Shown piece by piece: positions 46,738 to 61,700 of a stretch of 64,000 bases of DNA (position 1 is its first letter; each line of letters opens with the position of its first letter). The DNA is taken from contig OU612068.1 in assembly GCA_914767715.1 (NCBI GenBank), forward strand, positions 4,588,001 through 4,652,000, read 5' to 3'. The translations under genes and the position numbers were made by a program. This DNA is from Membranipora membranacea (Eukaryota; Bryozoa; Gymnolaemata; Cheilostomatida; Membraniporidae). The notes under the pieces were generated by a model that worked only from the letters and a program-made list of their open reading frames with translations, had not been told where the DNA came from and did not search any database.

Positions 46738-49700
46738 ATGTCTACGGGTAAGAGGGCTCACCCAGAGTCTAGTTTGGGGCCACCTGCTAAAAAACTGAGT
46801 AGTTACCAAGACCCTGTTGGCTCAGTGTCATCGTGCGTAAGTTCAATATTGACATCATTATGTTGTTGACTTCGTAACTGTCAACAAGGAAATCCTAATC
46901 TATTATTTACACCATGTTTCCTCGGCACCTTAATCACTGCATTTATTTTAGTAGGTAATGTAAATATTTGAACACATCATCTTAAAGCAGAAATGACGTA
47001 TATTCTTTTTTTTGTATCATCGGAATGCCCATAATACTGTGAGTAGCAATATAGGGACCTGGAGTGCACCACACCTGCCAAAATTGATGTAATTTTTTTT
47101 TAATTGTGGGGTCCTGATTGGGTTTTCCCAGGATTGTCTCCCCTGCTGAAAGCGGAGGCTAAAGAACCGAGGAGATAAGGGAAATAGGCATGCGCAACAA
47201 AAAAAGAGAGCTGTAAATGCCTTATAAAATCTTGACCGCTTGAAATTGGATATCATTTCTAAGCTTACTGCCTCCACTGCATATTCGGAGCCTATGGTTG
47301 AGGGAAAACTTCAAAATCAAAAATTAAATTTTCAAAAATTTCTTTAAGTTTCAGAGAATGTCAACATGTTGAGAACCTACGAGCTTGTATAACTTTTTGA
47401 GCTCTTTAAAATGATATATTATGGTGACCCTGTGCTTGTCTTTTATGCTGTGAGCCTCGTAACTCCGTGCGATTCATCATGAAATGTTGATCAGGGAAGA
47501 GATGCTGTTGATATACTAAGACTCGATATACCAAACACCAATTACCAATATATAAGTTAGCTTGGGAGATGCAGTTTTTATCTTGATCTATTTATCATGA
47601 TTTAGTTGGTCACATTTGGTTATTTTATAATTGTTCAAAGGAGGAGATGGACAAGAAATTGTTAAGATTTCAAAATCGTAGACTCGCTGAGAAAATAGAG
47701 GTTAGGAGAAGAACAGAGACGGATCTCAGAAATCGTATAGAGCAACTGGAGAATCGTCTAACTACAGGTAAAAAAAGGCAATGAGCCACTAATTGAACTA
47801 AATAAATATATAAAACATAAGTCAAGTTCATGAATAATAATCAATATTCACTCTTAGCTGGTTTTCAAGTTACTGCACTGGTGTAAATGTGTGTATATGT
47901 GGGGTGAACAGCTCGAGCCAATGATTGGAGACCGTCGACCTGTTATAGTATGGGCAGTGGCTGAGATTGAAACTTGCAAATCCTTTCATGAAAATCTCAG
48001 AAGAAATTGATTTAATTCTTGTCACCATATTTAATGAGTTGTGACTTATTTCTACTGTTGTGTCGATCTACTATTAGTGCTCAATATATTCAGGGAAGCT
48101 GTGTCTGTCTGACCATAGGACTATGTATATGGAAAGTAAATGCCTAGTCGGGTGAAGTTTTCAGCCACCTCGAGCTGACGTTCAATATGCCTGCCGTGCG
48201 TCCGCAGCATAACCATACAAGCGTGTTTGACTGGTAATTAAATTGAATATTAAATTTCACTTAATTCTGCCCAGATTTTTGTAAGAATTTTTACTAACTT
48301 TTTTTAATTCAGTGTAGTTGTAGTGTATCCATTTGCTCATGTTTATGTTTTCTTATATTTTTATTTTTACAGATGATGATGTGCTGATGATCGTTAACAG
48401 ATACTGGAATCAGCTGGATGAGGATGTCCGGGTTCTACTACAAAGGTTCGATGCTGAAACAGCCATCGCCAGAGAAGGTCAGTGTTGGTATATGTTTATC
48501 TTGTGGTTCTTATTCTTGATTTGTTTTACATGCATGTTGAGTTGCTCCCTCTTCACTTGCAAGTTGAGTTTGTCAAAAAATAACCCCTCTCCACTTGGAA
48601 ACTAAGTGAAAATTGGCACAACCTTTGCGAATACTTTGTCAGTGACATCCCTCAAGCATAATAGCATTACCCTGTCTTCCTGATAACATGTTAAGCAAAC
48701 ATCTAATAAAATTCTGAGTATCCTGATTCCAAAACTTTTCTCAAATTCGATTCTAAACTTTTGTCCTAGTAAAATGGTAATTAAAGATGTGTATTGGATT
48801 ATTTTGTGCTTCCTTCATATATCTTTCAAAATTTTCATGCTGAAAAGTCAGAATAACATTTCATAATTTTTGTGCGGTATTAACAGCGGAGAGCGAAGGC
48901 ACAACCTCTTTTCTCACGCAGTTAGCCACGTGGGATAAAGAGGAGATGAATGAGAAACTACAGCAGAGAGTGGGGTTCTCTAAACGAGCCATCGGTAAAC
49001 TACTACAAGCATTCGATGGTATGTTGCAGCGATACGAAACACTAACTAACCTTCTACATGATAAGAGTATCAAAGATAAAGATGATCTCAACTCATCCAC
49101 AGGTCAGTGGTCCACTATATGGATGAAACTGATTTTTAGATATATGCTGAAAATTGATGGTATTTTATAAAGATTCTCATATACCACTTTACATAACTTT
49201 GCACACGGCTGTTACACCTTACCCTTGCCAATAATGAGTGAAGGTCTTTGTATGTTGAAAAATCGACACATTAAGGTTTATGGCGTTAGTGATGATATTC
49301 TACATGACAAACTTAGCTCAGTCCAATGTGCATGTTGACGCTTAAAGCTGTATTGTTCCCCAGGTCTATCTTCTTTGCAACTATCCTAACGAATCCTATG
49401 TAAAATATTGTAAGGTTACACAAAAGAATCCAATTATATCCCTCTGTAGATGGTGCTAAGCTTGAAGCTACATCAGAAAATATAAAGAAAGAAGATACAG
49501 AAGTGAAAAAAGAGGAGACAGAGCCTGGAGGAGGAGGAGGAGAAGTGAAGACAGAACCATATACAGATAGCTCAGCAGCTACAGATGGGGAAGTGAAGGA
49601 TGCAGACGACAATGAGAAATCTGCAGATACAAGAAACGAATCTACATCAGGGTATGTGCTTCATTGCTGTGTAATACCTGTGTAGCTGTAATGCTCAAAC

Positions 49701-52700
49701 TCTGACTGGGTTGGTGGTAGTACATTCCATCCTCAACGGCATCCTGAACTGATCCGGTCAGGATTTGACTGATAATGGAATTCCACTATCAGCGACCCAG
49801 ACAGAGTTTAAGCACTAAAACTACCGCTCCTTCAGAGTATAGATATCAGCTCAACAATTTTACATTCACAAAACACTTAGCTCCTGCTCCTGTGATGCCT
49901 CTGCAACTACACTTTTATGTTTTCAGCAATAAAAACCAATATTTGGTTAAGATTGCAACATTGGCAGACGAACTAAAAGTTCTGCAGGCGGAGAATAAAA
50001 ATCTGCACGAGCAGGCAACCAAATTACATGAAAAACATCACTCTACCACCTTACAGGTAAGAGTATATCCATAGCTTGATATAAACAGGCTATAAGTAGT
50101 GTAAATCAGATTGAATGTCTGATATGGTATAAGTTCTCTCATAACTTTCTTTCTGATTAACAGTGTTTATAGCATGTTCTATTATCCTCTGCATTTAATG
50201 ACTGTAGAAGTTCTCAAATGCTTTGATGAATTTAAATTGTTCGCCGTAAATTTCTCTTTTCACTGCAACTTAAAAAAAATATGGATTAAACTTTTGTAGA
50301 CTTCTTACACTTCATTTGGAAGCAACTCCCGTTTCACGTCTTTGCAATACATACATTATAAATTGTATTGATGCATTTTGTTCCTCAGTTTTCCAAGTTA
50401 CAAGAGAAGGTAGATAGATATGAGACAGAGATAGCTGAGATTAACAATAAATGTGAGGATCTGCAATATGACAACGACATGTCCAAACAGAAGGCTCATA
50501 CACTGGAACTGAGGCTAGAACAGTCTGAGGAGGAAATTAGACAAAGATTACAGGTAAACATAGCCTGCTTAGTATAATGCTTGTATAGTACAATACCTAA
50601 TCATACCCAAAAAAATCATAGTCAGCTCATTTCCACCTCTGTTTTTAATCATGGGATCTGAGTGCCTTGACTATTTGGAGTGGATTATAACTTGTTATGA
50701 AAAGCAGGATCACAGCATTAATTTGAGTACGATCATAGTCCACGACAGCACAAATATGAAAATTTCATTACTCTGACAGTGTGATGAAAACGATACGCAG
50801 GGCAGGTTTTATAGGGTATACATTGCTGAGGTGTGTTATGTGATCAAAACAAGCAGTTGTCCCCTTTTTCTAAAGTAACATTGGGAAAGTAATTCTGAAC
50901 TTAATCGATATATCGAATGCTGTCGTTATACATGGGTATCAGATAAGTTGAGTGTTTATCATATATCTATATTATGTTACAGGTGGTACATGTTGAAGGT
51001 GGTGAGGGCAGTAGTGATAATATTACTATGCAGGGTGTAGGTAAAACAAAGGTAAGTTTGGTCATATGACTTAACTCAACTACCCTAACTGACATGTGAT
51101 TCGTACAAAGTCAAGTTATGTTTTGTTACCTGTGGTGTGGCTTTGTTACCTGCGGTGTGGCTGACATCGTTAGTCCCCTATGATTATGCGAAGCCTTTTT
51201 CTGATTTAGTATGCACACAGAGGAAAGGGCACTAGTAATAAAGTGATGAAACTTTTACTAAGTAGGAGAAAAATTGATCACCTGTCTTATTTATCAATTA
51301 TACCTATAACAAATTACACTCTTTACATGGAACTGAATATACATGAAGCTTATGATTTGTTTTACTTTCTGTAGTTTGATGAGTTATTGAGAGATTTAGA
51401 GGAGCAGAGAGAATTAGCCAACTGTCGATTATCTGAGCTTGAAACGTTACAAGCTCAATATCAGGAGAGTCTGAGAAAATGTGAACAGCTCGCTCTAGAT
51501 GTAAGTCCCAGTATCTCATATTTATATAAATACCCATGAAGAGTACATTTAAGGGTCTCAGATCTAATATACCCAGAGGAGAAAATATTAACTTAAGTTA
51601 GTTTTGTGTCACACCCCGGACGTATGTCCTAATATCTCATATACCTAAGAGGAGAAAATATTAACTTAAGTTAGTTTTGTGACACACCCCGGATGTATGT
51701 CCTAATATCTCATATACCTAAGAGGAGAAAATATTAACTTAAGTTAGTTTTGTGTCACACCCTGGATGTAAGTCCTAATATCTCATATACCTAAGAGGAG
51801 TGATTATAAGTTTAGCTAGTTTGGCTTGACATATACTCTGGAGCTTTTGACATCACTTCCATAACCTATTTCGGCACCATGACATGCATGCCCCTAAGTG
51901 CCAAAAAATCTATTAGATTATCACCATTTCTGTCACGCTTAATTTTGCGTTATATTCACAGTTGAAGACTCTACCAGAGACGATTATATTAGAGACTACA
52001 GAGTATAAATGTCTCAAGTCTCAGTACTCTGTCCTGTTTAATGAAGCTCAGCAGATTAAGTCGTACCTGGAGGACGCCAGAAATCTGTTACAGTCCACTA
52101 AGTCTGTCCATCTGAGGCAGATCGAACAGATGGAGGTCAGTATGAACACTCCATACACCATTCTCTGAATCTGGTATACCCACACACCATGTTCTGAGTC
52201 TCGCACATCCATGCACGATTCTCTGAACCTGTGTATCCATTCATCTTTCTCTGAATCTGGTATATCGGTGTTTGGAGGAGGTGAGGTGCAGACAAAGGTC
52301 ATGCTAATTTATTGCGAACTTGAGATGTGAAGCGAGAATCAAAGTTTTATCTAACTGATGGATATGCCAGAATATCATATTTGTTGTATGATCTGTAGCT
52401 CTGTACTAACCTTCCAGTTTCCCATGTGGTCAGATTTATATTTCCTTTTGAAAATGTCACTTTCCTCTTCGAAAATAGATCACAGTAATTGTCATGGAAG
52501 CGCCAAATTAGCAATTTATCCCACTTTGGATATTATGAGTTATGTTCTGTTTTATGGTACATCATTCATAATTTAATACCTATTTAAGGAGCAATGGCGA
52601 TATATCACAATTATTTTCAACACATTATGTTTGTGTTATATTCATCTTGGTTATTAAAATCATGTTGGCTTCCCCGCACAATAAGTTTTACAATAAATAA

Positions 52701-55700
52701 ATTTCCAACTAGCATGAAGAATTTCGTCGAATAGTTGAAACAGTTGAAATCATAGAAAAAGATATTTGCGGTGAGAACATGTGCTGTTGCTTTAATTAGA
52801 AATTCAAATTCCTAGTCCAACAAAAAAAATTTTAGTTAACTTGACGCTCCTAACACAGCGCAAGGATGAAGTCTATTGTTTGCCTTTTTATATTTGATCT
52901 GAAAAAATGTGTTGAGATTGTTGTTTGGCTTTTAAATTGTTTTTATCATTTAGTTAATAGTATTAAATATTGTTATCAGGCAGATGAGCTGCAATGCCAG
53001 CGCAAACTGCGTACAGAGATTATACAGCTTGAAGATACACTTGCACAAGTCAGGAAGGAGTATGAGATGTCCCGTATCGAACTAGAACAGACACTGGCTG
53101 CTAACGAGCAGACTGGGCCAATCAACAGAGAGATGAGAAATCTCATATCAAGCCTACAGAATCACAACAGACAGCTCAAGGCAGAGCTGCAGAGGTTCAA
53201 GCGAAAATATAAAGAGTCACAAAACGAAGTCTCTAAACTCAAATTGATGGAGAGGGAAAGTCCGCAACCTCCTAATCAGGTAATTTGCCATTGTAACGAT
53301 ATTCAATTCATAGCTGATAAATAATTTCGATTTATGGTATAATTAGGAGTTGTCTACTATATAAACCCTTGCACAGGGAGGGGGCAACTTCTTTGACCAT
53401 TTGTATGAAATGTTGATCATCTTGTTCTGGTGGTTGCCATTGTTGGTGGCCTTGCTTGGTGGGCAATGTGATAAATAACTTTTAGACGAAGTTTATTATA
53501 GCGACATCCCGTTCTTAAAATGACCATTGATGTAAAAATCAATATGGTGATGACAAATGTGATCATCAAATGTGTTTAAAAAAGCGTAAATAGTCACATT
53601 AAACATATCTTTAAACATGGCAGTGTTTAAAAAGAGTAGTAGGATGTCACATTAAACACACTTTTGAACGTTTTAATGTTGTTATGTAATGTTTTTATGT
53701 GTCATTTTGATTCATTGTAATAAATATCTGTTGTCTATTTGAAGTCGGGCGACGGAGCCTCAGGTTCAGCAAGCGCAACAGATAATCGAACGGCTAAAGA
53801 GATCCCAACCTCAGAGCTGACGGGTAAGAAAGATGAAGTTGATGAGCTTGTTGACAAGGAAAAGAGTAAGGGCAAGACTGACAAGGACATCGTCAACAAC
53901 ATGAAACAACAGCTCAAGTATGTGGATGACTAATTAATGCATTACTCAGACTCACAGGGAGGTTCCGATGAGAAATATTGATAATTTCTGGCTCTGCTAG
54001 CACATTTGGCTTAAGGTATTGACCCATTGTCGCTCAATGTTCTCTCAATTGTGCTCTAAGAATGTCGTCAGAAGACAAAGCGTACGCCAAGTTATATGAA
54101 ATATGTTGTGGTAATGCCAGTTCAACAAAACAGAGATATTGTTTCACACAGTGTTAGTTATAACCTCACGTACCTAAGGCCTGTTTGACAGCTTGCGCAG
54201 TGCGCTCTCATATCTCGAGCCGAACACTGCTGGCTTGCTCTGAGAGTTAGCTATCAGTTTAAAACTGTATGTTCAACTTGTAGATCTTTAGCTCGTTTTA
54301 GCTGAATTTTAGTTCTTGTAAAACAGAGTTGTTTGTGTCATACTGGAGTCGTAGGGGTTATAGTTTTAGTACTTCCTGCTCTCCCTGTAGGGGAGTAAAT
54401 CAGTATCAATGTGGTAGATGCGGTATTTCTATACCGTTTTTCGTTGCACTTTTTTGTAGAAAAGCCATGGACAGTCAAAAAGAGATGAAGTTATTATTAG
54501 ACATGTACAAATCAGCACCTAAAGAACAAAAGGATAAAGTGCAGGCAAGTTATACAGCTCATGTATTATTTAGGGTAGAGGAAGAGGGGATAGTTGGTAA
54601 TGGCTACCCAGTTTATGCTCCACCTTTTGGCCAATAGGGACAATATGAGGGTAGCTCCCTACTTGCCTCTACATTTGTATTGTTTGGTGTTGTGGAGCTG
54701 TCTTGAACCATGATGGCGGCACAATCAAAGGACGAATTTGGGGCACAGGTGCAATTGTGGCTAGATACCCAAAATAGCAGGTCAACGCAGTATATTGATA
54801 GAAGCAACACACAAAATACGTATATGAAAATGGGAATAAAATGGAATGAAACAGCTACTGATCCCATGAATGCAAAAAGACGGCTAGAGAAAGTGTCTAT
54901 ATATGCATATCTATCTATATATATATATATGTATATTATATATTTATATATATTGTCTTGATTGCGTCATCAATAATTAAAAATCTCTGAGTGCCAAGTG
55001 CCATAAAGAAAGTCAATCATAACTTGTCTATAAATGTTTATATTTATGTATATTAAATACCATATATATATATATTACGGTATCTTGATTGTGTCATCAA
55101 TTATCAAAAAATCTCTAAATCCTAAGTGTCAAAAAAAATATCATAATTATCATCAATCATAAAGATGCCCACAAGAATAAATGAAATAAATAAAAATGTG
55201 ATCAAAATGTGATGGAAGGGCAGCTGAAGAGATCAGGGCAAATTATTATCCATCTCATTAATTTGAGACCCACAACAAATGTAATCCTAATAATGTAATG
55301 AGAATAATAATTCATATTTTCCATAATTTCCTGGAAGGGTTGGTCCAGGAGTAGAGTACAGATATATTTTCTCACGGGCAGATTGAGAGTTAACTTTAAT
55401 TTAATTAGCGTTGAGAGATGTTGTGGGTGGGATATGAATAAACACTAAGATCTAATAATTCCTGATCTTGATAAGTGATCCAAAGGTGAGTTATGGCTCT
55501 CCTTGGTAGATCATCACTCATCTGGACGGTTGATCCGCTGTGTGGCCCCACCCAGTAAAATGTGCGACTGAATCATCTAGATAGATTTTTATCAACTAGT
55601 TTATAAAATTCCTTACCTCACAGGTGGGAAAGTACATATAATGGTATGAGTGGACCCTGTCTGACCACCCTATCAACACCAAGGGAGAGTGTTTTATTTC

Positions 55701-58700
55701 ACTGGCTGAGGGAGTGGTTGGATTGTTTGTTTTCTTTCCAGGGTCAGCCGTCTGTGTACGCTGTTCGGCATCTCTGCAGGCGTCTGTTGGTCCGGACTGG
55801 GAGTAACTTCCATCTGACAGTAGTTGGGATGTCCATACCTTGTCAGACATGCGTTTGACAGCTTTGCCGAAAGTTAGATGACAGAATGAGTAATTAAGAT
55901 TATTCATGAAGTAGTTCCCTTCCTTTTCAGCCTTTTTTTCATGCAGTTATCCCTATTCAGAAAATAATCGTTTATCAATAGGAAAATCATTAGTGATGGC
56001 AAAAATGTGTGCTGTTAATTAAAATAAGATCACAAATTTAGCGATGATTGACAGTTTTCTGGACGTGGGAAATGTAATTTTAAGAACCTGGAACCTGAAT
56101 AGATGACTTTTTAATAATTTTTTCCTCTTACAACTTTCAAAACAAGGGATAAGGAATTGGAAATGGAAGGGGCGTTGTAATATTGATAGGTTATAATCGG
56201 TCAAATACCAATAATTAACTGAAAAATTTTAAAACAACAATTGGCCAAATATTTCAGTAGCATAGTAATTCTAAATTTAAATTCATGACTGGACTTAATT
56301 GAAAGAGATGGTACACATTAGTTATGAGTTAACAGGTCCTCAGCATTCTCAATCAAATTTGACATGAAATTAGTCTGAACCACGCAGTCTTGGAATTCCA
56401 ACACCACACAAATTACGAAATATAACATTCCTTCTGAATAATGATGCAGAATTGTGAAATTAATTCTAGCAGAAAAGGAAATGATATCAGCGCTTGCACC
56501 TGCCCTCAATGTACCAACCAAAGTAGCTTACCACAGGCCGGCAGAAGGTGCTCTAGCTCCTCTTCTCCCTGTTGGCTGGCTGGATGGTTGGCTGGCTGGA
56601 TGGTTGGCTGGCTTAGGAGACCCTTGGTTTGTTGTGTTTATTTAGTCATGTCGTTACAGTGTATAACTGTATAGTTTAAGTCATATGTGACAACCATTAA
56701 TCACTCTATACTTATTTATCTACTCAATGCATGATTAATGATGTATTCATTGTCACCATGGATCTGTGATCGCTCAAATCAATTATGCCAGAGCCGAGTG
56801 ATTGATAGCCCTCCATTATATACTGATCAATCATGCTATCTACGTATTAACACATCAGCCGCTGGCTGAGCAGAAATTCAATAAGCTGTGGAAGTAAATA
56901 CTGTTTGCGCGGCTTATCGGGCTGGGTTACGTGGCACAGATCTTATATCGCAAGGAGCAAAAAGGCAATATTATCATGTGCTTCTAATTGGGCCTTGCCG
57001 CTCACCGTACCAAGATGTAATCTGAAGAAAAATACAATCTACTGTCACAAAGTTGGTGATGACACTTTGTCTGGCAGTTTTCCATAATCATTATTATGGT
57101 CTATTTATAGATTTATCCAGCCCTCAGGGTGTCAGCAATGCTAATTACGTCCTACGCGAATTCACTTTATATCAGATGTCGCTTTGGCTGTTTGAAAATT
57201 ATAGCAGTACCAGTGCGAGGTTTTCACCATTATCTGTCACATACCTAAATAGACCAAAAAATGATCGTCTAGCTCAATTTTGTGAAATTGTAGGTAGAAA
57301 ACCTCTGTAGGTTTTAATGGACTTGGGCGGCAATACAAAATGATCTTATCTACCAATGTGATTCTCATAAACCAGATGGATCTTCGATGATTTCACTTTT
57401 AAGGCCCAAATTGTCATAATTAATAAACTAGATAAGCCTTAATCTGCGTTATCAGAGTAATTTATATTCGTGGAAGCCGTTATAGCTTTCTCTGATTTTA
57501 TTGATAGTTGATGACGGCCGAGAAGAAAGCGAGACAGGAAATTGACGAACTCAAAGAGCATATTAAAGCTATGAAGGAGGCAGAGAAGAAAGAAAAGAGA
57601 AAGCTTGCGGACGGCGACGCAATCAAGAAAATTAAACGATATGAGGACCAAATAGCGGAACTAAAACGAGAATTAGCTCATCATAAAACAGTAAGCTTTC
57701 CGCACAGCTGGTATTTAATAGCAATTGTAATTTTGTAGTATTTGGTTTTCAGTGAAATTTAAACTTGAGATGTGGCGATAAATTATGGTTTATTAGAATG
57801 TTGATGGATTAGACTCCATTTCCCTCCACTCCCATCATGACCTAGAAACTTCAAAGGAAATTAAAACAACTTATGGTCAGCCAGATTTTAATCAAGTACG
57901 GAGTAACTGACGTCATCGGTCTGATTTTCACAGGGAAAGTCCGTAGAATTTGTCGATTAATTTTATAGGTTATTTTACTATTATGGCAATATTATAATTA
58001 AAGTAACAGTATTCTGATTATAGTAGCAAAATTTATAATCTTTGATAGTAGTAACAACCCGTAACCTCACATATCTGGGCTGTGGATTAATTAACCAGGT
58101 ACAACTGTACTAACTGTGATCGTTGTGGTAGGGTTTGGTTTAGGAGTATGGTTCTTACTAGTATGGTATTTATTGTTACGATGTGTGATTGTGTTTGTAT
58201 GGGGAAGCAGGTGAGAGGTAAAGAGCGTGAGAGAAAGGAAGTGTACCTCACCTCAATGATTGCATCTGACACTAATCACTAATGAAAACCTCTATAAAAC
58301 CAGAGTATTAACAACTTCTTAGTCCTGAGCCCTTCCTGGTCAAAATCCTTTAGAAAAAAGTCTTGTCACCTATTCCTAGCTCTTCCTTGTAAACTATTCG
58401 GTAGCTGGGAGTATGGATCAATGTTGGCTACAGAAGAGGACTGCTTTCCTGTAGTAGTGCTCCCTCATGGCAGTGTCTAGCTGTACCTGTTAGGGTTTAG
58501 GGAGGAGGGCATGACGACGAGTCCTCTCTATCTCATAAGTGAATCATTATCTCCTCATGCCTAATAATTCTCATACAGTAATCTTCCTCTCCAGCTCATT
58601 AATCATTCCATCTCTGCTACCTGCCTGCCTCTTATCCGCTCAGCGTCACTACTGGTTAGAGACAACGACAAACAGGTGCTCCAAACCAGCAGTGTATCTG

Positions 58701-61700
58701 TCACTGTACCATCTCAGAGCACTTAAAACTGTACGGTAGCCAAACCATATTAAATTACAAAACACAGATTGTGGTCTTAAACAAAATAGGGCTTCTTGTA
58801 ATCCCTCCATCAACAAGCATGTGATCAGATGTACTTTGGGCTAATAAATTCAGATTCTGATAGATTGTAGTTTGCCTGCTTAGGTTTCCGGTGATCGGGT
58901 CGTTCCCATATTTTATTTGCAACAACAAATGTGCAATTTGGAGAGGCCTTCACCACAGTGTCAAGTGTCGCCATCACTGTTGGATCGCTGATAGTCTTGT
59001 CAAGTGTCCAAACAAGGCTATATACCAGTCAACACCTGTCAGCACCGATGGACAAACATCTCTTCTATCGGACAGGCGTGTCTAACCAGAATAAACACTG
59101 ACGCAAACTGAGAATTCTTTCCTTGAAATTTACTCAAATCAAGAACGCATGATTGTATTTTGAGTTGAGGCCACATTTTAAATAGCTTTTTGACTATAAC
59201 ATTGACACAATCTACAATATACAAGTCATAAGGCCTCACGCCTTCTGGTAAAATAATTAACAGATTTAACTCCTCCTGGTGGTCCTATTTAATAAAATTC
59301 CGAGTTGTTGAGGCTTTAGGATTAAAGAGAGCTATTATATATCTAGTTATCAAATCCCACAGATCTTTTATCCATTTCCACTGCTATTTATATCACAATA
59401 ATCCCCTGTCTACACATTAGCTCCTAATATCTCAATAAATCATGCTGAACCGGTCATTATCCCCCTCGCTTTGTCACTAATCTTTTGATATATTGGCTAG
59501 TCCACTGGTAAACATCCGCATCAATTTGCTACCTCCGTGACACATCTGAGCCAGTAGACGGTCCCATATCCACCATTCTTCTGCTCTCTTACAAACCGTG
59601 ACATAAAGAACCCTGTGTGCTATTTCTGTGTTTGTGTGTGTGCTACCTGCACGTTCCATATCTGAAGCAATCCAAGATATGATCACCAGACCTTCCAAAA
59701 ACGATGTCAAGAAAATTTCCGAGTTTGTTTTTATGATGGCTCAGTACCTTTGTTGAGGGTGTTGACTGTTGGTTATTTTGCGGTGCAGTGGTCTGATTTG
59801 GTACTGATGAGGTTATGTGCACTTGCAAACTTTGAGTAAGCTGGTCAGTTTCTTTTCCTCTGTTACAGTGAACCTGTGAAGTTGTACTGAAGACCAATAA
59901 TTCATTAAAGCAGTTCTCGCACCACAAGCGAGGGATTTTAGCACCTCAATCAGTTTCATTTATTTTATTACACTAATAATTCACAATGCTGCTATAATAG
60001 TTTATGTAGGATTTCATGTTTTCGATATTTTTTGGTTATTTTTGATGGAATTGGTATGTTGGTGTCATCGGCTCAAAGGGATAATAGGCCATCAAATATT
60101 GTGATATTTTATTGAAATTGATGTTACTCTTTTGATGTGCACAGTAGAATTAATTAGACACCCATGTTAGACGTCAATTCTGCTTGACATCTATATATTC
60201 AAATAATCACAAGTCATCCATCCACTTTGCACTAAAATAAGCTAGAAAATATTTTAATTTATTATGAAAATTCCCTGCAATTAATTTCAATTATTGTTAG
60301 AATTCACACCACAATAATAAGAGGCTACTTTTGAAGCCTTTTTAGTGGGGTGTGTGTCGTCTTCCAGTGATTGATGGACATTGATACAAATACCTGGGTT
60401 GGGTCTTGCTGTCTCTTTATTGCTCCGATATTAAATGTAGATTGGTAGACAGCCAGGGTGTTGCTCAGGAAATATGCGGTGACATGTTATGCTGATGTGT
60501 CGACGGGCTAATTATGTACAGAGCTTCCGATATCAATATTCACATATTGAATATCCCAGCAAGAGTTATGTTGTATTTTAAAATTCCCCTATCAATCCAA
60601 CGATCAAGGATGCAAAATTTAAACTCTTGACCATGACGTATTTTAAAACCCTATCAACATCATCATCACGGAATGGAAGAGAAGGTAGAGTGATCGACTT
60701 GTTAGTTAAGCTGATACCCTGGTCATGTTGTCTGGGAGCTCTCAGAGCTCTCAGCGTACCATTTTTCTTCTTTTTCAAATGGAATTTTAAACTCGCTCGC
60801 CAATTGTTTTTCCCGGATTCGTGTGTTTGATGCCGAATACGTCACTCAATGTTCCTTTTTTTGCAGGAGGAAGAAGCGTTGCTGAAAGAGATGGAAGTGA
60901 CTGGCCAAGCTTACGAGGAAAAACAAGAACAGAATATTCGACTCGTCCAGCAACTCAAAGAGAAAGATGATGCCAACTTCAAACTCATGTCGGAGGTAGT
61001 ATCAAACTCTCTGTCATTGTAATCACACCAGAGACTATAGATATCTATAGTCGCTAATCACATTACTGTCACACTACTGTCACATTTTATTACTGACCAA
61101 CTTCTAATGGGGAAAAAGAGAGACAATCGCTTAAATTTTCAGTTCTTGTTGAATTCAGTAGCCAGAAGATATGTATAAGGATAATGTGTGCATATAATTA
61201 GCCTTATTGAAAGACCCTAAGAGCAAGGAGTTTTAGCCACTTATTCGAAGAACTATTGTATTGCTTATGATATTAAAAAAGAGATCAAGCAATATTCCAG
61301 ATACTATTTTATATCTCTTCACTATTATATGCCGGTTCTTGTCCACCTGACATTCAAACTATGGCTTTTATTGTGATGAGGAGCCAGCCTCAATCAGGAT
61401 GATCACAATTTACTATTTGTGGTGTGATCATAGATCATGGTCTTCTGATTTATCAGGGCCATGTTCATAAAGTATCCCACAATGCATCCAATAAAGTATC
61501 CCACAATGCATTCCTTAAAGTATCCCACAATGCAACATTCTGGAATTCCCATAGAGATCAAATTTTAACGTATATGAAATTGTACTGTACTGAACAGTTG
61601 CATTGTGGGAATTCTGTTAACCTGCCCTGCTGTGACCAATCTTCATACACTTGTTGTAGAGGATAAAATCTACACAGATACACAAGCTACTGAAGGAGGA

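Larger units (their letters stand above)
54545..57507 (+). other. BRE1 intron 13, with GC donor
   Basis: A 3-kb intron beginning CAG|GCAAGT. It holds the duplication at 54955 and the GGCTGGCTGGAT minisatellite (56571-56613). A short open frame at 54710-54900 has no recognised similarity. No gene is supported here. Confidence 0.6.

Noticed and set aside
54710..54961. Frame beginning ATGATGGCGGCACAATC in BRE1 intron 13 as a nested gene
   Set aside because: It runs out into a (TATC)n simple repeat and shows no recognised domain. It may be transposon debris.
61465..61540. CRISPR-like array
   Set aside because: Three imperfect 25-bp units with no unique spacers, in an animal intron.
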